Below are positions 36,724 to 44,126 of a DNA stretch of 64,000 bases, one piece after another. Source of the stretch: Methylophilus methylotrophus DSM 46235 = ATCC 53528. Lineage in GTDB: Bacteria > Pseudomonadota > Gammaproteobacteria > Burkholderiales > Methylophilaceae. The notes beneath the pieces are model-generated. The model was not told the origin of the DNA. It ran no database searches and was given only the letters and a program-made list of their open reading frames with translations. The translations under genes were made by a program, and so were the position numbers. The first letter of the stretch is position 1, and every line of letters begins with the position of its first letter. The stretch spans positions 124,001 to 188,000 of the forward strand of contig NZ_KB905143.1 of the NCBI RefSeq assembly GCF_000378225.1, written 5' to 3'.

Positions 36724-37149
36724 CTACCCTATCAAAAATACATGTCGAACCAGCCACACTACGAGCATCGCTGTCGCCATAAAGGTCAGGGTTGCCACCA
36801 GCGAACGTAATGATAAACGCGACAGTCCACATACCCCATGCCCGCTGGTACAACCACTGCCCAGGCGGCTACCAAAGCCCACCAGCACACCAGCCAGCAC
36901 TAACCAGGGGGTGCTGGCCACAATCTGCACCGCAGGCAATGGCGCAAACAGTGCATATACCAATGGGGAGACCAGTAAGCCGACCACAAAAGCGAACCGC
37001 CATGCACGGTCATTCGCAGGCGCCGACCAAAGCTGGCCGACAATGCCGCTGATGCCAGAAATCTTGCCCAGCCAGCGTATCATCAATAAGGTTGAAAAGC
37101 CGATCAGCAAACCGCCGACTAGCGACTCTAAAGGCGTAAAGTGGACCAT
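36724..37149 (-). CDS. YeeE/YedE-family sulfur-compound transporter, first half-protein
   Basis: The 141 residues have about four hydrophobic segments and the family motif [17 protein letters not shown] (near residues 95-112), whose cysteines are thought to pass thiosulfate or sulfide through the membrane. Homologues are named PmpA/PmpB. The location in the persulfide island suggests uptake of thiosulfate or sulfane sulfur. It follows a small Cys-containing gene by 49 bases. Confidence 0.87.
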   Translation of the reverse strand: MVHFTPLESLVGGLLIGFSTLLMIRWLGKISGISGIVGQLWSAPANDRAWRFAFVVGLLVSPLVYALFAPLPAVQIVASTPWLVLAGVLVGFGSRLGSGCTSGHGVCGLSRLSLRSLVATLTFMATAMLVVWLVRHVFLIG

Positions 37150-37198
37150 ACGTTTTCTATCTTTTTATGTTTGTTCGGCAGCTGAAGGAGGTGGAAAG

Positions 37199-37420
37199 TT
37201 AATCCACTTCATCTGCCCTGTCTTCATGTGGAACAGATGAATTACGGTTACATTCAAAACCAGCCTTTTCCAGCGCTACCCGATAATCACACGTCGGCAG
37301 GTGCCCTTCCAGACGGCCATTGATTTTGGTCGTTTCCTGTTTGCAAAAAGCACAACGGTAACGGTGTGCCTGGCCCTCAAAATGCTCTTGCGGATAATCG
37401 ATATAAAACAGTCTTTTCAT
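37199..37420 (-). CDS. Small protein with a possible CxxC/HxxxC zinc site
   Basis: This 73-residue protein begins MKRLFYIDYPQEHFEGQAHRYRCAFCKQET. The CAFC pair followed by HLPTC about 18 residues later could bind zinc. I know of no assigned function. I prefer the second of two adjacent ATGs because GGGGAG lies six bases before it. It precedes the YeeE/YedE pair in the same direction and may be cotranscribed. Confidence 0.7.
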   Translation of the reverse strand: MKRLFYIDYPQEHFEGQAHRYRCAFCKQETTKINGRLEGHLPTCDYRVALEKAGFECNRNSSVPHEDRADEVD

Positions 37421-37423
37421 CAT

Positions 37424-37781
37424 ACGCTCCCCATATTGGCGACACTGATGCGCTTAATGCTACGCCGGCTCTTGGCAGCTGGCAATACACAAAAAACAGC
37501 TGTCAGCAAGCATTTTCAGCAAATAATTTGAGCGTACAGATTTTAATCAACCGCCATTTACAGCATTGAATCATATACTTACAGCACTCACCCACAACAC
37601 AATCCAAAAGTTATCCACAAAAAATGTGGACAGCAAGACCCTCACGGCAGTGCCCATTCTATGGATCAACAAAAGACAGAATGTATAGATCAGATAATCG
37701 ATCAGCATGGTGCATTTCTCAGATGCCTTCTCTCGAAGCATGCAGTGATCAATCATTTCACCAACACTTCAGGATACAATA
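37424..37781. other. Intergenic region with a DnaA-box hairpin
   Basis: This 358-base stretch lies between divergent small genes. I find no convincing coding frame. It contains a perfect DnaA-box-like TTATCCACA at 37611-37619 and an inverted TGTGGACA at 37625-37632, together forming a six-base stem (TCCACA / TGTGGA). The rest is AT-rich with no clear promoter that I can define. Confidence 0.5.
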
Positions 37782-37790
37782 GTGCAAACG

Positions 37791-38069
37791 ATGGTCCTAC
37801 TGTTTTTGGCGGAGGCAATTGCCGTGTTTTTACTCAAGAAATGGTTATGGTCACAATGGCAGAAACTGCGTGGTGCAGATCGCGCCTATGCAAAGTACCT
37901 GGCGCACTTTGAGCATTATCAGACAGAAGTGGTGAATAGCGAATTACAGCAATCGCTCAACATTCAACCTATGTCCAAAGAAGCATTTTTGCAAGCCTGG
38001 CAGAAACAAGGCCTCACGAGCGGCGGAAAATCGTGTGGTTGCAAGACAAAAACAGGTTGCTGTGGTTAG
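37791..38069 (+). CDS. Small membrane-anchored protein with Cys-rich tail
   Basis: The product has 92 residues from the ATG at 37791, or 95 from a GTG at 37782. The N-terminus is a membrane helix (MVLLFLAEAIAVFLLKKW), the middle is charged and helical, and the last 15 residues (KSCGCKTKTGCCG) contain four cysteines. I do not recognise the family. The tail could bind a metal. It precedes the KTSC gene by nine bases and may be coexpressed. Confidence 0.6.
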   Translation: MVLLFLAEAIAVFLLKKWLWSQWQKLRGADRAYAKYLAHFEHYQTEVVNSELQQSLNIQPMSKEAFLQAWQKQGLTSGGKSCGCKTKTGCCG

Positions 38070-38078
38070 GCGTCTGTG

Positions 38079-38342
38079 ATGGACATGATCCGCATCCATT
38101 CCGGCAAATTACGTGCGATAGGCTATGATGCGAGCAAACGCATACTGAGAGTGGAGCTTGAAGATGGCCGTACACTGGAGCACCTTAACGTGGGCGAAAG
38201 CCTATGGCGCAGCTTAAAGAATGCCAGTGCACAGTGGAGTTATTACCGTGACAATATTGAAGACGAATTCACTGTGAACCGTGTCTCAAACAAGGCACCC
38301 TCCGGCAAAAACCCGCTGGATGATTTGTTTGGTCCAACGTAA
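38079..38342 (+). CDS. KTSC-domain protein
   Basis: The 87-residue protein fits the KTSC domain, a small fold found alone or in lysyl-tRNA-synthetase-like and restriction contexts. Here the pattern is SGKLRAIGYDASKRILRVELEDGRTLEHLNVGESLWRSL, in which the name-giving KTSC residues are replaced. The function is unknown, with nucleic-acid binding suggested. Starts at 38076 (GTG), 38079 and 38085 (ATG) are all possible. There is no good Shine-Dalgarno, so it may be coupled to the preceding gene. Confidence 0.7.
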   Translation: MDMIRIHSGKLRAIGYDASKRILRVELEDGRTLEHLNVGESLWRSLKNASAQWSYYRDNIEDEFTVNRVSNKAPSGKNPLDDLFGPT

Positions 38343-38367
38343 AGATTAACTGCAGTTTATCGCCAAC

Positions 38368-39837
38368 TTATGTTCGACTGTATTGCGAATAGGGCGCATC
38401 CATATAGGCTTTGAAGTAACGGGTTGCACATAGGCCGAGAGCGGTATGGTGCTTGGCAGGTGATAACCAGTCAATCAGGAACTCCATCCGTTTTGGGCCT
38501 AACCCGTGCAGGTAACGCTCCAGCGATAATTGCTCTTGGTTAATATCGTCATCCGGGAGATCAAGCTCCGCCAGGCGCAGCCCGGAACGCAAATCATAGA
38601 CGTTTCCGCATTGTTTCTCCCGCTGTGCCATGGGATGTTCAGCCATCCGCCATGGAGGGCCTAACCGGGCCACTCTGGGCAGAATCTCCAACACATCGCC
38701 AGCGATCCAGTCATAAATCACCTGCCGTTCATAAGCCGTAAACACGCCGAACATCGGCGCTTTTTCGGCAGCAATCACTTGCCAGAAACGGCTTTGTTCC
38801 GGATCCTGGTGTCGTTTGATCCAACCTGTTTTCTGCATGATATACAGCAATTTGGCCACCTGATCCGGGTCTGCCAACCACTCGTTCATGGTTTTGCCCT
38901 CAATCACACAGCGGTTGGAATGCATGTATCGGCCGATATCCGCCTTGTTTTGTAGCACACGTATCACTTCACCGTGCAAGTCAAAATGATTAATGATATC
39001 CAGCGTGCCCAGCCCGGCGTCATTCAATTTCACGCCAGCCATGATGCGTTCCATATAGCGGCGGGCAGAACCGAAGGTGGGCATGGCCTCAGACACCGCT
39101 TCGATTGCTGCACGTGCATGCCCGCTATGAGCATTATCAATGGTGGTGTGCAAGGTAAAGTAATAAGGGTCAATATTCAGCTCTTTGAGCTCATAAGCCG
39201 TGATCAGCAAATGCAGGGGCAATTGCTCGTAACCAAGATTGAAACCGATAACTTCAGGCACATGCGTTTCAGTATTGGCGGCCAAGGCCAGTTGTAGCGC
39301 ACCTTGCGTGAAAAACTTGTCGTCCAGGTTTTTCGAGTCTTCACATTCATTGACTTTAAGCAGTTTGCGGTAGAGGACGACATGGTTCATCGCCTCCATG
39401 CCATTCCCTAACTCTTCGAGATAAATTTTAAGCAAGGAGGCAAATCGCGCATCATGCCAGTGCCGGGTAATGCCATAAAGCCAGGCACCATCTACCATTT
39501 TTGTCGGGGCGACCGCTCTCAAAAAATATAAAGCATGTGCCTTGCTACTGAAGTACCAACGCCGCCCACCTTCTTGACGAACCGCCAGGTAGTCCTGGAA
39601 CTGTCGGCCAACCACTTGAGTGTGCTCATCCAGCCAGGCTTCAAGCTGTTCCGGATGTGCTGGCATATTGTTAAGGTGCTGGCTGGTTTCCTTGAGATGC
39701 GCTGTGAGGAAACCAGCACTATCTGCCCTGCCCTTGCTGAAGCCGGAGGGCGAAAGCAGTGAAAAATACATATCCCTTGCCGACCAGTCATTGACCGTTC
39801 TTTCCCGTTTTCCGACTTCATTGCTGATGACCGACAT
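38368..39837 (-). CDS. Heme-oxygenase-like iron-containing redox enzyme (HDO-type)
   Basis: The 489-residue protein resembles the iron-containing redox enzyme family with the heme-oxygenase-like fold. Candidate metal ligands are Glu142 and His152 in the first helix pair, Glu204, and the trio His230, Asp234, His237 (H-x3-D-x2-H). That spacing is like diiron oxygenases such as SznF. The C-terminal 200 residues add a helical extension I cannot assign. GGAGGCAGAAG precedes the ATG at 39837. No biosynthetic neighbours identify the substrate. Confidence 0.7.
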   Translation of the reverse strand: MSVISNEVGKRERTVNDWSARDMYFSLLSPSGFSKGRADSAGFLTAHLKETSQHLNNMPAHPEQLEAWLDEHTQVVGRQFQDYLAVRQEGGRRWYFSSKAHALYFLRAVAPTKMVDGAWLYGITRHWHDARFASLLKIYLEELGNGMEAMNHVVLYRKLLKVNECEDSKNLDDKFFTQGALQLALAANTETHVPEVIGFNLGYEQLPLHLLITAYELKELNIDPYYFTLHTTIDNAHSGHARAAIEAVSEAMPTFGSARRYMERIMAGVKLNDAGLGTLDIINHFDLHGEVIRVLQNKADIGRYMHSNRCVIEGKTMNEWLADPDQVAKLLYIMQKTGWIKRHQDPEQSRFWQVIAAEKAPMFGVFTAYERQVIYDWIAGDVLEILPRVARLGPPWRMAEHPMAQREKQCGNVYDLRSGLRLAELDLPDDDINQEQLSLERYLHGLGPKRMEFLIDWLSPAKHHTALGLCATRYFKAYMDAPYSQYSRT

Positions 39838-40017
39838 TTCTTCTGCCTCCAAAGATTAGCCTGCAGGTGTAATTGCAAGTAGAAAGCAGATACGTTACGC
39901 AGATGTGATCAAAATCCCTATCAGACAATCCATGAGCGCATTGTAGGAATACGCTTATAAGAGAAAAACCAAGGTTCTGCTAAGCTAAAAGCCGCCTTTC
40001 TTCAAGAGGTTATTTCC

Positions 40018-40977
40018 ATGAAAAACTCTGTAAAGACACCGATCCAGCCACAAATAAATGCACCCCTGGTGAAAGTGCTGCATGCATTACAGGCCCGCGA
40101 TTATCATTTTGTGACCGTCACACCGACCACGCATCGGCTGGTTAATCAGCGGCCAGAGAATCGCTGGGCACGTTCCTTGCAGGATATTTTTGGCTGGAAT
40201 CGCCCATTTGCAGCCAGCACACCTGATGCAGAATTATTTGAGCTGATGCAGGCGGCTGGCATCGTGCGGCCACTTGCCCAGGGCTGGCAATCACTCATAC
40301 GCGTGTCCAGCCTCAACAATACCCTGTTTGCACACTCGCCGTTTCCTACTGACGCCAGTGATGCTGTTTTTCTGGGACCGGACACTTACCGGTTTATACG
40401 CGCGATAGATCAGGCATTGCCAGATCTGCACAAGCCGATTAAGCGCTGTGTCGATATCGGCACCGGGCCTGGAACAGCTGCCATTCTACTGGCCAGCATG
40501 CTGCCTGAAACGGAAGTGTGGGGCGTGGATATCAACGAAAACGCGCTGACAATCGCAGCCAGCAACGCCGAGGCCAACGGGGTCAGCAATGTCCGCTTCC
40601 AGTACAGTAACCTGCTCAATGATATCGACGGCCATTTTGACCTCATCGTTGCCAATCCGCCTTACCTGGTTGACCCGCTGGAACGCGCTTATCGACATGG
40701 CAACGGAGCGTTAGGGGCACAACTTTCGCTCGATATTGTGGATACCGCACTGACCCGACTGGCCCCCGGTGGGACGTTAATGCTGTATACGGGCGTCGCC
40801 ATGCTAGCTGGGAAGGACCCGTTTATCAATGCCATTAGCCCCAAAATTAAAAGCGCGAGCGCCACTTACAGCTATATCGAAATTGATCCCGATATTTTTA
40901 GTGAAGAACTGATGAACGAAGCCTATTATGAAGCCGAGAGAATCGCTGCTGTCTGGCTGCAAGTACAAAAACCGTAA
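40018..40977 (+). CDS. Class I SAM-dependent methyltransferase with NPPY motif (PrmC/HemK-like)
   Basis: The 319 residues have a variable N-terminal 130-residue region and a Rossmann methyltransferase domain with VDIGTGPGTAAI (near 142) for SAM binding, VDINENAL, and IVANPPYLVD (near 210). The NPPY motif marks enzymes that methylate amide or amino nitrogens, such as glutamine N5 in release factors or bases in RNA and DNA. The N-terminal part differs from classic PrmC, so the substrate is open. Confidence 0.8.
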   Translation: MKNSVKTPIQPQINAPLVKVLHALQARDYHFVTVTPTTHRLVNQRPENRWARSLQDIFGWNRPFAASTPDAELFELMQAAGIVRPLAQGWQSLIRVSSLNNTLFAHSPFPTDASDAVFLGPDTYRFIRAIDQALPDLHKPIKRCVDIGTGPGTAAILLASMLPETEVWGVDINENALTIAASNAEANGVSNVRFQYSNLLNDIDGHFDLIVANPPYLVDPLERAYRHGNGALGAQLSLDIVDTALTRLAPGGTLMLYTGVAMLAGKDPFINAISPKIKSASATYSYIEIDPDIFSEELMNEAYYEAERIAAVWLQVQKP

Positions 40978-40991
40978 AAAGAACTAAAGAG

Positions 40992-41516
40992 TTAGCGCAC
41001 ACTTTCAGCATTGAGCTTACCTGTGGCCAGCCATAGCAGATAGACCCGGCAATCAAATTCATATTGCATATAGTTGGGCTCCATATGCAAACACAATTGG
41101 TAAAACGCCTTGTCGTGATCGCGCTCCTTGAGATGTGCCAGCTCATGCACCACAATCATCTGCAAAAATGCCAGCGGGGCTGTCTTGAAAAATGCAGAAA
41201 TACGGATTTCTTTCTTGGCCTTGAGTTTGCCACCCTGTACACGCGAGATGGCTGTATTCAAGCCTAGCGTCTGTTTTTCTATGGTCAGCCGGTTATCAAA
41301 ATACACCTTGTCCAGCATGGGCGCATTTTTCAGGTAGCGGTTTTTGAGCTCCATGCAAAAGTCATACAATGCCTTGTCGCTCTGTACCTTATGTTCCTCT
41401 GGATAGCGCTGTTGCAGGTAGCGCCCGAGCTGCCCCTTTGCGTGCAAGGAAGCGATCTGGTCACGCAAATGCGCTGGGTAATGAGGTAAAAACTGTTGGA
41501 TGAGCATGGCTGACAT
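40992..41516 (-). CDS. YgjP-like M48-type metallopeptidase domain protein
   Basis: The 174-residue protein has the zinc-binding motif VVHELAHLKERDHDKAF near residue 123, with HExxH spacing HELAH and a third ligand shortly after. This is the pattern of YgjP/DUF45 metallopeptidase-like proteins. There is no leader or membrane segment. The start at 41516 is the longest; a second ATG lies three codons in. Function is unknown. Confidence 0.82.
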   Translation of the reverse strand: MSAMLIQQFLPHYPAHLRDQIASLHAKGQLGRYLQQRYPEEHKVQSDKALYDFCMELKNRYLKNAPMLDKVYFDNRLTIEKQTLGLNTAISRVQGGKLKAKKEIRISAFFKTAPLAFLQMIVVHELAHLKERDHDKAFYQLCLHMEPNYMQYEFDCRVYLLWLATGKLNAESVR

Positions 41517-41552
41517 GCAGCCATTGTATATGGCTATGCCATCATGACTGCA

Positions 41553-41786
41553 TTACATCGAAAAATCAGAAGATAAATCCATGGTATTGGGCCCGGTCTG
41601 TTCCTGGTACTGCGACTCAGGCAGACTGCCTTTCCGATCTTCAGTAGTCTGTTGCTCTGTCGAGCTCAAAGTATTCACCTGATCAGCGGAAAGCTGTTCA
41701 CGCGCACGCTCATCCACAACTTGTCCGGCAACGGACTGCAAGGTGATGAGCAAAACCAGTCCCGCTACAACCATCCCGTATTTCAT
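41553..41786 (-). CDS. Small exported protein of unknown function
   Basis: The 77-residue product begins with a signal peptide (MKYGMVVAGLVLLITLQSVAGQ), followed by an acidic, Gln/Ser/Thr-rich mature part likely to be disordered. No cysteines remain in the mature part. I do not recognise it. The ATG at 41786 is preferred over an upstream GTG because the leader then has a normal start. Confidence 0.55.
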   Translation of the reverse strand: MKYGMVVAGLVLLITLQSVAGQVVDERAREQLSADQVNTLSSTEQQTTEDRKGSLPESQYQEQTGPNTMDLSSDFSM

Positions 41787-42015
41787 GCATCTTCTCACTA
41801 GTGGTGATCATCTGTTGCAAGCCTAGGCAAAGGGCTGAAGACAGACAATAGGAAAGATTCACTTTATTCAGCCATCGGATCAAGACCATGGTAAGGCTGG
41901 CAAGGAGTAAACTTAATGGCATATCATGAATCTCACCATTCAAGGTTCTGATAACGGACGCACATGTACTATCTTCTATGCGGTAGATTGACAGTAAAGT
42001 TAGAAAGGAGTCGTC

Positions 42016-42195
42016 ATGAACGAAGACCTGAAAATAGCAACCTTGCAGGCGCATCGCCAGGCACTGGAAAAACACCAGGCATTGCTGGAAAAGCTGCACT
42101 TGAATACCAACCAGCATCTGGATGAAGTCAATGAGTCCTTGCAGACGCTGACACTCACGCTTGAAGAATACCTTAAGATCATCGGCATTCCCTAG
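42016..42195 (+). CDS. 59-residue coiled-coil small protein
   Basis: The frame runs MNEDLKIATLQAHRQALEKH and continues as an almost uninterrupted amphipathic helix with Leu at heptad spacing (residues about 5-55), ending IGIP. GAAAGGAG lies five bases before the ATG, a strong ribosome-binding site. No family is recognised. It lies upstream of the sensory operon but is separated from it by about 200 bases. The longer opposite-strand frames here look like shadows. Confidence 0.65.
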   Translation: MNEDLKIATLQAHRQALEKHQALLEKLHLNTNQHLDEVNESLQTLTLTLEEYLKIIGIP

Positions 42196-42403
42196 CGAGA
42201 GAAATCTGCTATTAAACAAGGCTATTTAATGGCAGATTGCCCAGCCAGTGGCCGTTTGTTATGATGACTTATCCTTCAAAAAAGAACACCATGCCAGTGC
42301 TGGGAATACATGCAGCACGCCATGCCACATCCAAGCCTAAAAAAATAGCAACAAAGCATTCGCCAGACAGATTTTTTGCGGGAACCAAAAGGGGACTGTC
42401 ATC

Positions 42404-43708
42404 ATGAGTGAGGAAATTGGGGATATCGAACGTGCCAACCTGCCTTTCCGCCAGGTTGTAGAAGCCGCGCCCACTGCAATGGTGATGGTCAATAAAGCCG
42501 GCGTCATCGAAATGGTGAACACCCAGACCGAACTCATTTTTGGTTACTCACGTGTAGAGCTATTAGGCCAGCTGATCGACATCCTGCTTCCTGAACGCTT
42601 CCGTCACCAGCATCCGCATCACCGAGCCTCTTTTTTCTCCGATCTCAGTCCGCGCGCCATGGGGACTGGCCGCGACCTGTATGGCCGCCGCAAGGATGGC
42701 AGCGAGTTCCCGGTGGAAGTGGGCCTCAACCCGATTGAAACCGATGATGGCGTTAAAGTGCTCTCGGCGATTACCGATATTTCCGCACGCAAGCGCATGG
42801 AAGAGCGCTTTCGCCAAGTGGTAGAGGCCGCCCCGAATGCTATGGTGATGGTCAATAAGAAGGGGATCATCGAGATGGTGAATACCCAAGCAGAACGGAT
42901 TTTCGGCTACTCCCGGGCCGAACTGTTAGGGCAACTGATTGATATTTTGCTGCCAGAACGCTTCCGCCACCAGCACCCCGGTCACCGTGCTTCTTTTTTT
43001 TCAGACCTCAGTCCGCGCGCCATGGGAACTGGCCGCGACCTGAAATCGCCATTACGCGGCATCTTCCAGATCTCACACTGGATAGAAGAAGACCTGACCA
43101 ACGGGCAAACCGACGCGATTCCCCAACATATGAGCCTGTTACGGGGCCGTCTGCGCCGTATGGAGCGTCTATTGGATGACTTGTTGGCCTATTCACGCGC
43201 CGGACGGTTGGAAGGCAGCGTGAGCCAGGTAGAGCTTGGCAAATGGGCACAGAACATCTTCGAGATGCAAGCACCGCCTGAAGGCTTCACGCTTGAAGTG
43301 GCCGCCGACCTGCCCACCCTGACCACGCTTGCCACCCCGCTGGAGCAGGTCCTGCGCAACCTGTTTACTAATGCGATCAAGCACCATGACCGTCCTCAAG
43401 GCCGTATTCGTTTGGATTGGCGGGCTGCCAGTAAAACTTACCATGAGTTTAGTGTCACCGACGATGGCCCTGGCATTTCACCCGAGTACCAGGAACGGGT
43501 ATACCTGATGTTCCAAACCTTGCGTCCGCGCGATGAAGTTGAGGGCAGTGGCATGGGGCTGGCGCTGGTGAAAAAAATTGTGGAAGCCTATGGCGGCACG
43601 ACTAGCATTGTTTCTGATGGTATACGTGGGACGACCATCCGTTTTACCTGGCCAATCAATATTGAAGAAAGGCTGATCCGTGCAAATCCTGCAGAAGCAA
43701 AACTATAG
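42404..43708 (+). CDS. PAS-PAS histidine-kinase-like protein lacking the H-box histidine
   Basis: The 434 residues start with a full PAS-PAC domain (about 14-135), then a second PAS copy that stops at GTGRDL (about residue 212). The sequence continues directly as KSPLRGIFQISHW, the second half of a kinase H-box usually written SHDLKSPLR. The phosphoacceptor His is replaced by Arg. The downstream HATPase domain is intact (NLFTNAIKHH, DDGPGI, GSGMGLALVKK). AAAAGGGGAC precedes the ATG. Autophosphorylation in the usual way looks impossible. Confidence 0.88.
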   Translation: MSEEIGDIERANLPFRQVVEAAPTAMVMVNKAGVIEMVNTQTELIFGYSRVELLGQLIDILLPERFRHQHPHHRASFFSDLSPRAMGTGRDLYGRRKDGSEFPVEVGLNPIETDDGVKVLSAITDISARKRMEERFRQVVEAAPNAMVMVNKKGIIEMVNTQAERIFGYSRAELLGQLIDILLPERFRHQHPGHRASFFSDLSPRAMGTGRDLKSPLRGIFQISHWIEEDLTNGQTDAIPQHMSLLRGRLRRMERLLDDLLAYSRAGRLEGSVSQVELGKWAQNIFEMQAPPEGFTLEVAADLPTLTTLATPLEQVLRNLFTNAIKHHDRPQGRIRLDWRAASKTYHEFSVTDDGPGISPEYQERVYLMFQTLRPRDEVEGSGMGLALVKKIVEAYGGTTSIVSDGIRGTTIRFTWPINIEERLIRANPAEAKL

Positions 43709-44123
43709 GGAAACCACTTTATTCATTGTGGATGATGATGACATTGATGCCATTGCACTGGAACGTGCATTGCGCAAATTACGCCTGCTAAATACGGTGA
43801 TACGGGCCAGGGATGGGCGTGAAGCATTGGAACTGCTACGCGCAGGCAAGGTGTCTTCCCCCTATATCATCCTGCTCGACCTGAATATGCCGCGCATGAA
43901 TGGCCTGGAGTTTCTGGAGAGTTTGCGCACAGATCCTTTACTGACATATGCCGTCGTGTTTGTGTTGACGACCTCCAAGTCAGATGAGGATCTGGTCGCG
44001 GCCTACCGTCAACATGTCGCGGGCTATGTGTTCAAACAGCACATGGACAGGGACTTTCTGGAGGTGGTTGGTTTAATTGAGCATTACTGGCGCCTGGTAG
44101 AACTACCAATCACAAAGGAGTAA
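43680..44123 (+). CDS. Single-domain response regulator (Rcp1-like)
   Basis: The 147-residue protein is a stand-alone CheY-like receiver. It has acidic residues in IVDDDDIDA, the phosphoacceptor Asp in ILLDLNMPRMNG (near residue 62), Thr in VLTTSK and Lys in FKQH. Such receivers commonly follow PAS- or phytochrome-linked kinases of this HATPase type. The GTG start lies inside the kinase gene (29-base overlap) with AAAGG before it. The partner kinase seems unable to phosphorylate it. Confidence 0.88.
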   Translation: MQILQKQNYRETTLFIVDDDDIDAIALERALRKLRLLNTVIRARDGREALELLRAGKVSSPYIILLDLNMPRMNGLEFLESLRTDPLLTYAVVFVLTTSKSDEDLVAAYRQHVAGYVFKQHMDRDFLEVVGLIEHYWRLVELPITKE

Positions 44124-44126
44124 AAG

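Noticed and set aside
36347-37240. A 297-codon open frame on the plus strand across both YeeE/YedE genes
   Set aside because: It is antisense to two well-supported membrane proteins with conserved cysteine motifs, and its Pro/Thr/Asn-rich composition is what reversed hydrophobic codons produce.
41710-42219. A 169-codon minus-strand frame upstream of the small exported protein
   Set aside because: It overlaps the leader of one likely gene and the whole of the 59-residue coiled-coil gene. Its composition is irregular and it lacks a clear start.
42437-43042. The duplicated PAS region as an assembly artefact
   Set aside because: The two copies differ at many silent positions, so they are distinct sequences. 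An artefact at the deletion junction alone cannot be fully excluded without reads.
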